Positions 1 through 14,400 of a stretch of 64,000 nt of DNA are shown piece by piece. The stretch is from the NCBI GenBank assembly GCA_900239685.1, contig OENT01000002.1, forward strand, positions 124,001-188,000, given 5' to 3'. Origin of the DNA: Rotaria macrura. Taxonomy: Eukaryota; Rotifera; Eurotatoria; Philodinida; Philodinidae. How positions within the stretch are numbered: the stretch's first letter is position 1; each line of letters starts with the position of its first letter. The position numbers and the translations under genes are program-made. Under the pieces are notes generated by a model, which saw only the letters and a list, made by a program, of their open reading frames with translations, was not told where the DNA came from and made no database searches.

Positions 1-1403
1 TCATGCGTTGCAAAATGCTCTTCTTTATAAGAGCTGACATCGCCTCTAACCGAATGATGAAGTTGAAATGTTTTCATCGACGTATGAATGTGCACCAAAA
101 ATTAATACTTAGTCATAACTTGTAGGCAGTTTTCAACATTGTAAAGACCAGTCAGAAAAAAATGATTTTTTGCATCGCAAAGCAGACACTTTTTGGTACT
201 TTTTCCTAGTGTGTTTGAATAACGTTTAGAAATTGATTTAGGAAATAAAAATGACACTTTATTCCAGTCAAGTACTAAGAAAATTATGTTTTTGTGGCAT
301 CCAGTACATTTGATACTACAAAAGAACGTCACATGCTGACTTAACAAGGAATAGATCAAACGTTTTTCATTCATATCAAATAGAATTTAAACTTCCCAAT
401 TGATTAGATGTATACTGCATAAATTAATTGTATCTCTGCTTGTTTTCTGCCTAATCAATAGTGGCGATTCGGTCTAGTTGTTTATCATTATGTTAAAATA
501 GAATTCCAAACATTTATACGAACTACTGAAAAACTTTTGTTTTTAGTATTCTACATAAAACAAATGAAAACAAAACTTTGTATCGGCAACGGTTTTTTTG
601 TTTATTTGTGAGTTCTTAATTTCTCTCATTGAATACTTCTACACTTCATATAAACGCTCATCCACATTTCGCACTATTTTCCGTTAGGAAACATATTAAT
701 AAATGATCACAGTACTTAGTAATACGGATTCGTGTATGGGTAGAAGCGAGTACATATATTATTTTCATCTTTGAAAATGTTGAGCTCAAAAACAAAACAG
801 ATTCTACCACCCATTGTCATGTCACTTGACAATGTGACAAGCAATTCATTCAGATTTGAGTAAGAATACAGGGTACGATCGTGAAGTCGTCTATGAGTGA
901 CAACTGAACTGTGGTCGAAGAACACATTTTTTACCCTAGCACCGTTTATCATTGAGAAATAACGTCCAATGAATTCTTGAAAAATTGATGTACGGAAACA
1001 TCCTGACGCATGTGCCAATATATACGAAAGTGATCGAACTACACATCATTCCCTTGAAATTTTGTTCATATGAATGTCCGGTTGAATCAGATGATCCTCC
1101 TTTCATGTGGCAATGAACGTCGAAAACTAATACTTCAGTGCGCCATACAATTGTATCTTGTAGAAAAGTCAATAGTTCTATTACCACAGTTAAAACATTA
1201 CGCTACACTCCTCTAATGTTTTTGAGATTTATAGGTATTGCTTACACAATTGCAGAAACGAACTAATCATTCTTATTATTTTTTCTTAACAAACAAAGAC
1301 TAAGTGAAACAGACAAGACGATTATTTGAAAATTAAGAGAAATATGGCGAAGAAAATAAAATCAATGTACGGTAGGTCATCATCGTCATAAATAATAGAT
1401 TAC
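1..1403. other. Stretch without a supported gene
   Basis: Open frames of 80-100 codons occur on the minus strand (for example 716-1018 and 936-1187), but they lack recognisable domains, carry no convincing splice borders and overlap each other in different frames. If the RhoGEF-like gene at 1404-1849 continues, its next exons should lie here or beyond the left edge. I could not find a phase-0 acceptor followed by DH-like sequence. Confidence 0.5.
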
Positions 1404-1849
1404 TTTGAGAATATTTTTCATATCATGAACAAATCGTTGTTCTGACGCAATTAATTCAATGACTGTATTATTTCTGGGTGATAAATCGATCAGATTTTGT
1501 AATGGTTCTATATAATCTTGCTCAATTTTTACATTCTCATAATTTCGTTTGTCTTGTGCAATTGATTCTGTTTCGGTCACTTGCGAAGAGTTCTCTCCTT
1601 AATTCAAAGAGAAAAGAAAATATTCAAGTAAACGAAAAACTACAATTGAGTAAAACAAGATCTACTTCGATATATATATTCTTGACTCATACAATGAATA
1701 TTTACTGTACGATATAAAATTGATGATGATGAATTTCGATTTAATGTTGTTAAATCGTCACATAAAGTTTCATCGTTTGTCATTGAATAAAACGAACGTG
1801 ATGATAGACGTGTTCTAATTATCATTTTACAAAGATCTTTTCTGAACAT
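1404..1849 (-). CDS. Partial RhoGEF-like protein (start of a DH domain)
   Basis: Two minus-strand exons are visible: 1849-1711, opening with ATG, and 1579-1404. Donor GTACAG and an acceptor CAAG join them in phase, and the second exon ends at donor GTAATC. The second exon ends with ELIASEQRFVHDMKNIL, which has the spacing of the first helix (CR1) of Dbl-homology guanine-nucleotide exchange domains (E-L-x-x-[ST]-E-x-x-[FY]-V-x-D-[ML]). Such proteins activate Rho-family GTPases. The first exon is Ser/Thr-rich without a recognised domain. No further exons were found, so the gene is truncated at the window edge, separated by a long intron, or broken. It is divergent from the USP34-type gene, with about 540 bp between the two start codons. 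Which RhoGEF family it belongs to cannot be told; the helix could also be chance similarity. Confidence 0.38.
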
Positions 1850-2388
1850 GAAGAAAATAACTTGAAATCCTCATTTAAATCGCGCTTATAGATGTCACTA
1901 GTTGTATGCAAAATATTCGATTGATTTGTTCTACAATAAGAAATCGAAAACTCATGGGGAAAAACTAATAAAATTCATTTTGTACATAAATAGATAGATT
2001 ATTGATGAATGTATTGTTGTACCTCATTGGAATCTGAATCTGAATGGTTAATAATTAACAAATGGATATTATATATTCGCAGTATATAGTTTACCGTTTT
2101 TCTCAGATAACGTTGTTCAACTTTGAGTTTCTTTGTCTATTCGACAAACAAATGCTGTCAACTTGAAGGCAATTACATAAAAATCGCAGCGTATTGCTTC
2201 GATTTTAAGAAAAAATCCCATCAGTTATTTCGACATCATCCAACTAGATCAAGTTAAGCGTCAAAAAAGCACATGAAAAAAGTCTTCATCCAGTCATCGA
2301 TTAACATACTATTTTATTTCTAGAAAATTCTTCTAATATTTGAGCACATATATCTATATATTTATCATCATTCTATAGATTAATATAA
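1850..2388. promoter_or_regulatory. Divergent intergenic region, probable shared promoter
   Basis: About 540 bp separates the RhoGEF-like ATG (1849, minus) from the candidate first ATG of the USP34-type gene (2389, plus). It is A/T-rich with no open frame of note. A shared promoter is inferred from orientation only; I see no clear TATA element. Confidence 0.3.
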
Positions 2389-2440
2389 ATGCAACCACCA
2401 TGTGCTCTTTGCAGCACATTATTACCAATATTGGAAAAAT
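2389..2440 (+). CDS. USP34: Candidate first coding exon of the USP34-type gene
   Basis: An ATG at 2389 opens a 17-codon stretch, MQPPCALCSTLLPILEK, whose C-x-x-C and leucine spacing resembles the human USP34 start MCENCADLVEVLNEI. It runs into GTAAGA at 2441. The next good exon starts after TTTAG at 2469, so the intron would be only 29 nt, and joining at these sites gives the wrong phase. Without splicing the two segments share one frame but are separated by a single TAG (2467-2469). A different splice choice, a one-base error in the A-run at 2434-2439, or a start elsewhere would resolve it. Confidence 0.4.
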
Positions 2441-5400
2441 GTAAGAAAATATACTATCAGTTGATTTAGGTAGAACACATTTTGCGCTATGATTTAGATT
2501 CTTCATTGGAATTGATTGAAGCCATCGATCTTCAAAAGGATGACATATGTACATTTGTTTCATTTGTTAGTAATTGGCCTCAAACGTAAGTGTACCATGG
2601 ATAATGAAAGTCGCAAACGAAACATGAAGTTTTTCTTAATGTCCAATAATTTCAGGCGGTTGTTACTCCATCATTCATAATAAATCATAAGTGTTGAGTT
2701 ACTAAGAACTATTACCCATTTCAGGAAAGCAGGCAGGTGGATACAGCTATAATAGCAGTGTCCGCCCGCCTTCCTTTTTGAAATGAGTAATAGAATAATT
2801 TTAATTTCAAACTGATAGTCCATGGATGAATTACCATTACAGATCTATTCAATATATGTGAGCATTAATACTAGACTCTTTCGACGCATATCAACTTACT
2901 AACTCGTCATAAAGGTATCCGTCTCAGATAGTACCCATAGCACAATAGACATATGTATAGACTAGATTTTAGATTGGAATCGGATCACACAGATGATCGC
3001 ATGTTCTATTCATAGAGCAAACATGGCTATATGCTTGTTATGGCCGATTGGATAACAAGTTTTATAGTCATTGACTGACCTTCAACACTATACATTTAGA
3101 TGCAAAAAAGTATAGCTCAACTAGAAAGATTTGTTCACGTAACATACATACTGAACAGGATGATATTGACCAGTACTTTTCTTGTATCATAGATTATTCT
3201 ATTCACTACAATTCATACTCTTTTTTTCCCCATTGGTCATGTATCTTAACGTATTCGACCCACGACTGTCACATAAATATCATTTAATATCTTATAGTTA
3301 ATTCTATTCTACACATACGAGTTAGGGAAGTCATTTTACATTAGTCAAAGAATACATGGGAATTTTCCTGTTTGTTCAGTATATATATATTTGTTTTAGT
3401 CGATGTGCATGCTTATGTCGGGATGCAACGACCATAGAACGTTTTTCCTCTCTTGTTGAATGGTTATTATTATATATAATAAATCTATTACAAACATTTA
3501 CAATATCGGACAATTTAATTGATGAAGATTTTTCCAATCAATTAAATGAATCGGATTCATCAACACAAATATGTAGTATATTAACAACAACAGATCAGGA
3601 ACAACAGCGTCAATATCGCCAATGGACACTGGACGAAAAAGAACGTTTATTATTATGTGTAGCTCGTTGTTTTACATTGAATCTACCTATCTATTCAGCT
3701 GCACATCGTAATCCATCATTGGCTCATCATGTTGCTTATTATCAAATGCAACATGCATCAGCTGACTTTAAAACATTCTTGTCCTCATATTGTCATTTGA
3801 ATTTATCATCAAATCATGCCAATGGAAATAATGATTCACATCATGTATCTCTTTATCTATATCGACATATATGCTCATTTTGTGAAAATCGTGGTCTAAT
3901 TGTTATACGACAAGTATTTGAATCAGCTAAGAATACTCGAATGTTACCATTATCAATTGCACATGCATTATTTGTTATATTAACCAATTTACGCCATCAT
4001 TTAAATATAGGTAATTATTTAAAACATATGTGTATATATATAGGACTAACATTGTTGTAGTTAATCGCTTAGCTTTTCTATTAACCTCTATTGAAATGTA
4101 GCAGTTGCATCAGAGGTTTTTATTGACTGTGACTATCTGATTAGTTAGTGGCATCTATCAACTTTCAATTAATGAAGCTAATCGAAAATCGCACATACAT
4201 AGTTTGAACCCATAAAAAAGAAATTGTATCTCGAAGAATTATCAATTCTTATTTCAGTTTACTGCCAATATAATATTATTCTGTGACATATTCGCTTTGA
4301 AGATTTAGTCACATGAATTCTACATTTGATTGAGAAAGTATCGGCTGACAGTCAATGTTTGTATTTATGGATAGATAAGAGTAACTTGTCATATGATTGG
4401 TAATCGCACCGAGTCTTTCTAAAAATTTAGAAACTTATTGAATATAAATATAAGAGACGTCATTAATGGAACATACATGTATATGTGTGTATGGTAGGCG
4501 ATTTCAATGTGTTCAAAGCATTATCAGAAGAACTTTTGAGATATCTTCATTGACTTAACTAACGTTTCTTGAGAATAATATTCGAACTGACTCACACATC
4601 TTCGCCATGTTTGTGTGTTCAGTAAGTAACTTGACATCTTTTCTATTGAACTGACTCAAGATATCATATAGTTTCCACGCTATCATTTAGCATACAACTA
4701 TTGTCTTTGTTCTCATGTTCATGTAGCACCATGAGTTCATCTATTTTGTTTAGATATTATAAAAAACTTTCTACTACCTATTCGTCCTCATGCTATACGT
4801 TACATGTGTTTATTATCTGATAATGAATTACGTTTATGTGGTCAGAAAAATACGAATGATCTACTATATGCATCATTAAAAGATTTATTTCTAACAACAA
4901 CATTTCGACAACGTTCAACATCATCAACAAGTGTTCTATCACCGTACAATACTAAACATCATCATTCAATACAATTTCAACGGTATCATTTTGATCGTCT
5001 AATGTTAACATTAGCATTAAAATATTTAACATGTTCAACATTGACCATCCGTTTAACTGGTTTATCACATATAACAAATCAAATTCAACAATGTCTTGAT
5101 TATACACAATTTCGTCGTCATCAATCCATGGCTGCGGCTGCGGCTGCTGCCGCTTCATGTTGTTCTCATGCAAATACGACACAAGAAATATTTACGGTTA
5201 GTGAATCTGATGGTGAAGATGAAGCAACACAAAAATTAACCAACGATGCATCATCATCATCAACAAGTTCAACCGATGATAATGATGAATATGCAACACA
5301 TAGCCATCATGAACGTAAACTAGCCAATTGGATTATTGAAAATAAGATCATTGATTATCTATTTGGTCCTAATTTACATACTGAATTACTTAAACAATGT

Positions 5401-8400
5401 TTAACAATATTAATATTTTTAGCATCAAACAATCGTTTAACTGTTGAACATATTGATTTAATATGGTCATGTGTATCATTAACACATTGCAGTCGGCATA
5501 TACTAGATTTATTGATGAATCTAGGACAAAAAAATCTCAATATTCATCTACTTAACCATTTATTACAATTAATTGGACGTAGTGATCGAACACAATATAC
5601 AGAATCAACATTAACATTAATAAGCATATTAACGAAATCCTATTGGAGCCAATTGATACGTTCATCGAATACAATAATACAAAGTAAAAAACAGCAAGAA
5701 TTAACAATGAAACAAAAGTTTCATCAAAGAAATTCCCTAAATATGCAAAATATTTTACGAAATCAAAAAACACTTAAACGACAACAATCATCGCCATTGA
5801 AAAGAATCGATAGAAATAAGAATGTGGCCATGATTCGACATAGAGGTAAGAAAAGAAGATTTTGTATTTCTTAAAAAATTTGGACGAATGCTTAGTTATA
5901 TTGAATCTTTTGCAATGTGGTCTTTATTTTTGAATGAAAAAAAGTTTAACATTTATGATACATAAGAATTGAGTTTGAGTTATTCAAAAAATAGACTTCA
6001 CAGAAAAAAATAGTATTCACACATGCATGTGATACAGTTATGCTGACGTTTATCGTCGTAAGTATTGCATTCATTCAAATTTTAGATGAAATTTTTAAGA
6101 AGTTGACGATTATTATTACTTAAGCCATCACACATGCGACCACGGATGAAGTATTACTGAATATACTAATCAAATTTTATTTATGTACTACCCACTGTTC
6201 AATTGTGTAATGTTTTAGAAGACGATTTTCCTGTTAGAACTTTCAGTGATCTAATTTATGCGCAGAAGAGAAAGATGAATAATATTCTGTCTACATGATT
6301 GCACCATAGGTAACACTTAAAGTCATGCAATTTAGTCAAGGAAAATTCGTTGACTATATTTGTCTTGAGAATATATAAAGTCTATCAGAATGTGTCTCGT
6401 GATGTCTGAAGTAAGTGAAGCTAGAAATCTTGTCACTTGATTTTTTACACTATGAAATATAATCAGTAGAACCGACTGTCATTCTACTTCAAAGCTTAGT
6501 GAAACTAAACTCTTTTAGACAATTACTAATTTCACAAAGGCATACCTGCAAGTTAAATATGAGTTAGAACTTATGAATATTGTTATTAGTTGGTTTTTCT
6601 TTTAAATATTTTTTGTTGGCATTGAATTTTAGCTCGAATACCACATAAAAATACTGCTCGTTTGATTCGTCAAACATCCCCATCATCACCTCCAGCAATG
6701 CAACGTCCAATAGCTGTTAAAAAGCAACCTTTACAACAGCAACAACAGCAACTAGCAAAAATTGGTCCCATCGATGATGATTCAGCTGAAGAAGTGATTA
6801 TTGTTGGTTCACCCCAACAACAAACGTTAACTGAACAAAATCTTCTTAAATTAATGACTAACAAATGTAAAGAATTTCCATCACAAAATATTCTCAAATC
6901 AAATCCATCATCGGGCTATGTTCTACGTTCAGAGAAAAAGCCCGATGATACAACGAATCCAAATCCGGTTGGTGATGAATGGAGTGAAGATGAAGATGAT
7001 GAAGACGAAGATGAAAATAATGATGAACAATTACGTAATACAACGGCAGCTGTAAGACGAACAACGCCATTCAATCGAGCAGGTAAGATTAATAATAATA
7101 ATAATAAATGCAGAAAAAATACAAAAATTCTATTTCTTAGCTGAACCGACATCGAGTAATGATGAAGAGGATGATGATGAATCTGAAAATGAAACACATT
7201 TAGTTTCACGTGATACATTAATTGTAAGTAACCGCGTTCATTCAATTAGATCGAATAAGAAGAGCATCTACCATTGTGAAACGTATACTTCTGTGGAGTC
7301 AATCTTGCCAATCTCCTACAGGATAGTTATATTTCGTTTTGTACTCAGTTTTCTTTTTATTACAAAAGTCTATCATTAGACGTATGAAAATCTATGTAGA
7401 AAAATGTTTTCTTTTCAAAATGTTTGAGAAAATGCGAAGATATTGAATACAAGAGAGTTCCATATTTATATCGCACTTCACTATTCACAAGTGAAATTCC
7501 TAAGAAAGAGCATATAAAATCAACATGATAAATAGTTCCTATCCCGATTCGATTCAGAAAATACGATAGATAACATTTTACAATGGACCATGATCTAATT
7601 GTTCGATAGATATCATTGAAACTATGTTTTGTTTTTACTGATTTATAGCAACATCGTGATCGATTTCAACGTGGAGCACCAACGAATCAAGAAGAATCGG
7701 ATGAGGATGAAGCTATGACAAATATGAATTCAAATTTAAGTCAGGTAAAATAAAGTAGAATTTCAAGTGCAATGGAGTTTGCCTATCGTTCTTGATTGTA
7801 GATTTATAAACCTGAAGATTTATCTACACCAGCAAAACGTCCAGCATCAGGCGCAGGCTTTATTATAAATAATTCAAAAACGCTTGTTCTTCCGGATGAT
7901 CAAATGGATATTGATGATGAAGATGATGATCAAAATGAAATATTTGATGAAGATCTTCGAGAAATGGTTTTACCAACTTCTGTACAATCATCGTTAAAAC
8001 AACAGATGAATCGTAAAAATAAACAGCAGCAGCAGCAGCAGCAGCAACAACAACAACAACAACAACAGCAACAAATTCAACAGCAACAGCAACAACAACA
8101 ACAGATTGCGAAAGAAACCCGTCAACAACAAGAGGACGAAGAAAATGCTACAGATCATGAAATGAATTTATCAAGAAAAAAATATCAGGAAAAAGTAAAG
8201 GATTTTGTTTGTGAAGCAACTGTCATATATGTAATATTACGTGAATTGTTTTACTAATAATTAGATATGTTCACCGGAAAGTGCAGAGGATGCATCTCAA
8301 GCTGGATCGCTTCCATCAGAAATGGAAACAGAAATATACGATTGTAGAGATGCAATGGGTCCAAAGAAAAAACGGTAAGATTCTAGACAACAAGCAGTGA

Positions 8401-11400
8401 ACTATTTCAACTTTATGATATAGAATCATGAATGAAAAGGCCTGCCTCAAATACGGAGATTTCGAAAATAATTGACCTTAACCGTTTGCTTCTTATTTTA
8501 AATAACGCATGCGTTTTATGTTCATCGATGTAGTAATTGTTCATTTTCTATTATTCAACATGATATTTTAAACATTTTCATCGGCTACAAAAGTATTATC
8601 TAGTTTTTGAACTAAAATTGTCTTTGTTGCTATCTTAGATTGGATAAATTTCTCGGATGAAATCATTCGAGAAATAAGCCAGATAAACAATGATTTAGTT
8701 TTCTTTCAAAAAAAATTATATTTTTCCTTGGTAATAAAAACTAGAACATTTAGCCTATGACACGAATCATGTATCATTTGACTTGCTTTGTATATAAATG
8801 AAATGATGATGCCAAGCAAAAGAAATTCGAATGCTTTTTTTCAGACAACATCGTCCGTGTTTTACTTCCATGAAGAAAAACCTGTTATGAAATCATAGGA
8901 TCATGTCTTTTCGGTTATTATCGATGTCTATTCGTGTATCTAACATTCTTGAGAAAGATCATTTTTCAATTCCAACTAAATTCTTCAGTTAGAAATATAA
9001 TATAAAATTTGATTTCTTACCAATCCTGACAACTTTTTTACGAAGTAGAGTCTAACCTTATTTGTCTGTTTTACAATGAAACTCAGTGACAATCTTTTTA
9101 TCACCGAGTCAACTGATATTAAGCACTCGTGTCCAAGCTCTTGAAAATAATCCAGTACATAGTTTTTGGACTTTTCAAATCGTATTTATAGCGATTTCCA
9201 AAGTGAGAAAAGAAACATCGGAATCTCATCTTTTACGTGTAAAATATTTCTCAAACAATGATGCTTTTGCTTTGATAATTTTCTTACTGTTTACTTCTAC
9301 ATACGTGATAGACAAAAATAGATATTTATTAATCATTTATTAACATATGTAGTTTTCATTCTTTAATTGAATGATTTGTTTACACTAAAAACGAAACGAG
9401 TTGTTTCAATACTTTCAATTGATCACTGGATTGTATAAGCAAGATGTACACTGCTATTTTAAGAACACCATTGAATGTATTGTTTCCTGTCTTGAACATT
9501 TTGCTTAGATGTTTTCGTTCGAACTAAAGTCATGAGTTTGAAACTTGTCTTAAACTAGATAATAAAGTTTTCGAAGTTTTTAATCTATAGCTGACTGATT
9601 TTTTTTTGAAACTGTTTGAAACGAAAAACTTTTTGTTTTCTTAGGTCTCGTCCTAATATCGACGATGGTGATGATGATGATGATGACGATGATGAAGAAG
9701 AAGAAGGTGATTTCGGTTCATCAGTATCTGATGTTCTCAGTGGTACAGGTTCGGCTAAAAATATGGCTGATTTCGAGGATATGAGTGAATCGGAACAACA
9801 ACCAATATCTGCACGTCGTATGCGTATAAATCATCAATTATCTGATTTAACATCTTCAACACCCACTGATCATCAACAAACTCGAAAGCGGCAAGATAAT
9901 GAAACAAACCTTGGCAACCATACAACATCATCATCATCGTCAACTTCATCATCAACTGAATCAACGAATGGTTCGAGTACGACAGGTGGCAATATTGATG
10001 ATGATGAAATTAATATTTCCAATCTATCCTTACCTGGTCAAACACTTCTCTGGGATTTATTACAGGATCAAACAATACTCAGTTCATCACATTTACCCGA
10101 TAGTTTACTCAATGAAACTGAACGTTTATTTAGTCATGTACTTAGTTCCATTGAAGATAAACGTATATTATTACATTTCATACAAGCCTGTTTAGACAAT
10201 TTGAAAAAGTCAACATCAAGTTTAATATCATTACGTTTATTACCGAAGTTATTTCTAATTTTTCAACAACATCAACAACGTGCTAATACAAATATATTTT
10301 TATTATTCGAAGAAAAATATCATGTATTAAATGCATTTTTTAATGATCTAGAACAATTAACAAAACGTTTACAAGCAAATACATCATTAGTATCTATACA
10401 TAATGAAATAACAGTACGTTTTCAATTTTTATCATTTATTTTTTCAATATCGGCATCACCAAAAGAATTTAGTAAGATAACATAAGAAGTGTTTCGTTTA
10501 TTAAATGAAATAAAATCTTATCGTATTTTCTTTTCTGACCAATAGATTTAACACAAACTCAAGCTGACAAATTATGGGACTGTTTAACAACAATAACAGG
10601 TACAACAGGAACAAATCGAGAAGAACTCTACAATTGGCTATTAAGTCAATTGAAAAATCGTGATGGTGGACATGCACTATCGCTAGAAACATTTAAACAT
10701 CTACTTACAGAAAAAGTATGTATAAGTATTATCTAGCATAGAATGAAATTTCTTGTGTTATGCAAAAATATTTCGTAGATTTTTCATTGTGTTCATATTG
10801 AGACTGTTGAAAATGATGATACTGTTCGTTCGATATTTGAAATTGAACTCAGTTTGTTTTTGAATAGATTATCTATAATGATGAATGAAACTTTCCAAGT
10901 GTTTAGTTGCTTTACTATAAATTTTATTCATATCTGCTTTGATTTAACGTAAAATATAAAAAAAGAGAATGTATGTGATAAACAGTATATGTCGTTTTTA
11001 TCCAGAGCTATATGATGTGACATCATATGTTGTATTTTGAGATTTTCCCCAGAGATAATACAGAAAGTTATAAGAAAGATTTCAGATAAGTACCATTCAT
11101 TTTTGAATGTATGGCTCTCACAACAGAAAGCTATCAAGTGATAAATCGTCGCCGAGCTGTGATTATGTTTAGTAACAAACTTTTAACGAGTTAAAAATAT
11201 TCTCCAACAAAAATCGAATAATATTTTATTTCACTACTGACATACTACTGCATATATACACTAACTTTCATCATCGAATTTCGATCTTCTCTGAAAAGTT
11301 CGCAGAAAAGACACTTTCTAACGACAATAATTGATTGTGACACATTGAGATCTTCTCTGTTCGTTACATCCTACGATACAACTATGATAATAGCATACTT

Positions 11401-14400
11401 TATTGAATATTTATATATTTATAGTAACAAAATACGATCTGCTTAATTTAATCTATCTTAAATTTTCGCAATAATTCATTCTCAATCAAGACTAGCCTGT
11501 AAATTAGTCAGCGAATCTGTCTAGGTGTTAAATCATTTGTTCAATTGAGATAATCTTCATATAATGCAGACTATTCAATCATAGAAAATTCTGGAATAGT
11601 TTGCTCTAATCGACCTTCGTTCTTGATTTCGTTGAATAGAAAATTGTAGTTTTTCTCAGATTACCGAGAAAATGAACTTTTGAGTTTCAAGTTTAAATTT
11701 TGCAAGAACTAAGTTATCAATGAGATTACTTCATTGGGTAGATTTCAACTTCGTTAGTATTTACTCTCTAAAAATGAAAGTAAATGAATATCACTTGTCC
11801 ATCATACATAAATATGTCAAATATTTAACATCTCCAAATAGACTGTACTAAACAAGTTACTACTTACTATATGGTCTAATTCAATTGAGAGTTTCGCTCC
11901 CACAAAGTCAAAATCTAAGAAGGACCACACCTGTCTGTTGACAAATCCAGTAATGCCAATCGAAGAATGATTTAATATCTGTAACGGTTCTGTGGAATAT
12001 CTCTAGAGAAACTGTACTACTGGCTTCGAACGATTAAGTATATCAATAGTGATGAATGCTTTGTCCGAATTTTTTTCGAAAATATCAATAGTAGTTCATC
12101 AGTATCTATACGATAAACAGAATTTTGATTCAACCTGCGAATGTGCCAGTAAAAAAGTTTAAACATGTGTCTATGCCACACGAATTCTTTGTGTAGACAT
12201 CAATAGAAATGAAACTAGGGATTGCAGATTGTTTTACAAATTCAAGCATTTGTTCACAGTAGAAAGTTGTTTGCATTTGATGAAAACTATCAAAGAAGTA
12301 GTAAGATTTCATTTCAATATTAAGTGTGTCTTAAATCTAGAAAAAACTGAGATTTCGACAAACTATTAAACCAATTTTTGTTTTCCATTTCATCGAAAGT
12401 ATTCAAATCATTTTATTTCTTTAGCTTTTAACACAAAAACCTGAACATGTATGTTGTCAACAATTAAACTTAATACAAGAAATTCTGCAACAAAGTCGTA
12501 CTAGTTGGGTTCACATACTACAACAACAACAACAAACATCAACCACAACAAATTTAACACAACAATTTAATGATTTTCAAACATTTGAATTTTTAATATT
12601 GAACTATGTTAGTGATGTTGCTATGCGTGCATTAGATCAAAATGTTAGTACATTAGCAGCTCAAGCATTAAATAGTTATCAAATACAAAACGAAGATGGT
12701 ACACTGGACCGAGAAGAACCATTTATAGCACGTTGTATGAATTGTTTAAATGAATGTATTCATACACTTGATGATTTATCATCGTTACGAACGATAAATC
12801 GTATATCAATTTTACTACGTACACATTTAGAATTATTTATGCGTCGATATTCATATGTTATACGTCTTTATCAGTATATATCACAAACCAATAATAGTAC
12901 AAATAATATCTTTTCGTCATCATCATCATCATCACTTAAATCCCATTTAAAGCAATTAGCATTAACAGATGAACGCGATACGAACATGCTCAAATTAATA
13001 TGTAATGCACCAATAACAAGTGGTGGTACAGAAAAATATATTCTGAAAATGAATCCAAATGAATTTATTGGTGATCTACGAGCTGAATTAACCCGTTGGT
13101 ATTGTACATTAAAACCTTCGATGACAAATGTTTTAACACAAACATTGTTAACAATTGAAAAAAGTGATTTACCAACGTTAAACTCATTAAATACATCATC
13201 AACACCGTCATCATCATCTTCATCATTCGATCTTCTTCACATGTCTAATCTACCTTCGATACGTGTTTTAGCCAATGGACAAGAACTCGACAGAGATATT
13301 GATGATAAAACATTAAGTGAATGTAATATAAAAGACAATCAAACAATATTAATAAACGCATCAACACGAAATCGTACAAAAGATTTGTATAGTATTGATG
13401 AACGTCTTTTGAAAAATTACATACCACATAAAATGCCCATGATGTTACTACTAAAATATATTGATCAATTTTTTTCAATACTTGCTAAATTACAAATTTT
13501 CATTGAAACATCATCGGAGGTAAGAACATTTTGAACAAAGAAAAAAATTTAGAAGCTTGAATTATCCCGAGAAAGACATGTTCGTTTCTTTTTTGTTGAC
13601 CTTCATTTTTTAAAGTTCAAATATGTTTTGCAAAATTTAAACGCACACTTGGCCATTACTCTTTGTCCTATATTTCGAGCTGAATTCTAGCAATTGAAAA
13701 ACTGTCTCTCGTATTTTTCTCGTTTTTGTTTTCAGCTCCCAACACCTGTACGAAGAGTGGCAATCGTTTTTTTTATCTAAGTTCAATTTCAATAACATTG
13801 AGACATTGTCACCAACTTGGTTCTAGATCAACTATTTTTTACGAGATTCTCAATCCTTTTTACTTCATTGTTTTTTTGACGTCAGAAATAAATTGTAAAT
13901 CTTTGATTTTCGATCAGTATTCTAGCATTCGATCAACAGAGTGTAATGATAGAATGTTTTCATTTTGTTTCTTTATTCTCTGATGTATCAATTGAAAGAG
14001 ATTCATGTCTACCTTTCAGAGATACTCCAAAACCCTTGTTATCATTTTTCAGATTGAGTCTCTGAACGACATAATGTTCGAACTCCTTTTTCTTCACACG
14101 AAATGTTCACATTGGTGTTGAACGTAACAGATTTTTTTGAAATTAACCTTGGTACTTCAAATTAGAGATAAAACATTTAAATTAAAGTTTTCGGATTTAT
14201 TCCAAGTTGTCAGTATTCATAAATGATTTGAAACAAGCGTAATTTAGTTTGTTCACCAATTCCTACTTTGATTTCAGCATGCTGAAGCTCGTCTAGCTGT
14301 TAGTCGTTTGTGGGAAATACTGTTATTCATTCCAACACATAATGGTATCTTTCAAAATTTATCACAATTAATTGACTTGAAAGATAATGACAATAATACA

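Noticed and set aside
716..1187. Two overlapping minus-strand frames of 83 and 100 codons that could be joined by a frame change
   Set aside because: No recognisable domain, no convincing splice borders, and composition unlike neighbouring exons; more likely chance open frames.
8195..8231. Alternative donor GTAATA at 8232 for the USP34 polyQ exon
   Set aside because: Both donors keep the phase, but the later one leaves a 33-nt intron; the 70-nt intron from GTAAAG fits neighbouring introns better.
13726..13983. Open frame of 85 codons on the plus strand
   Set aside because: It lies wholly within the USP34 intron 13520-14277, which splices cleanly into HAEARLAVSRLWEIL, matching human USP34.
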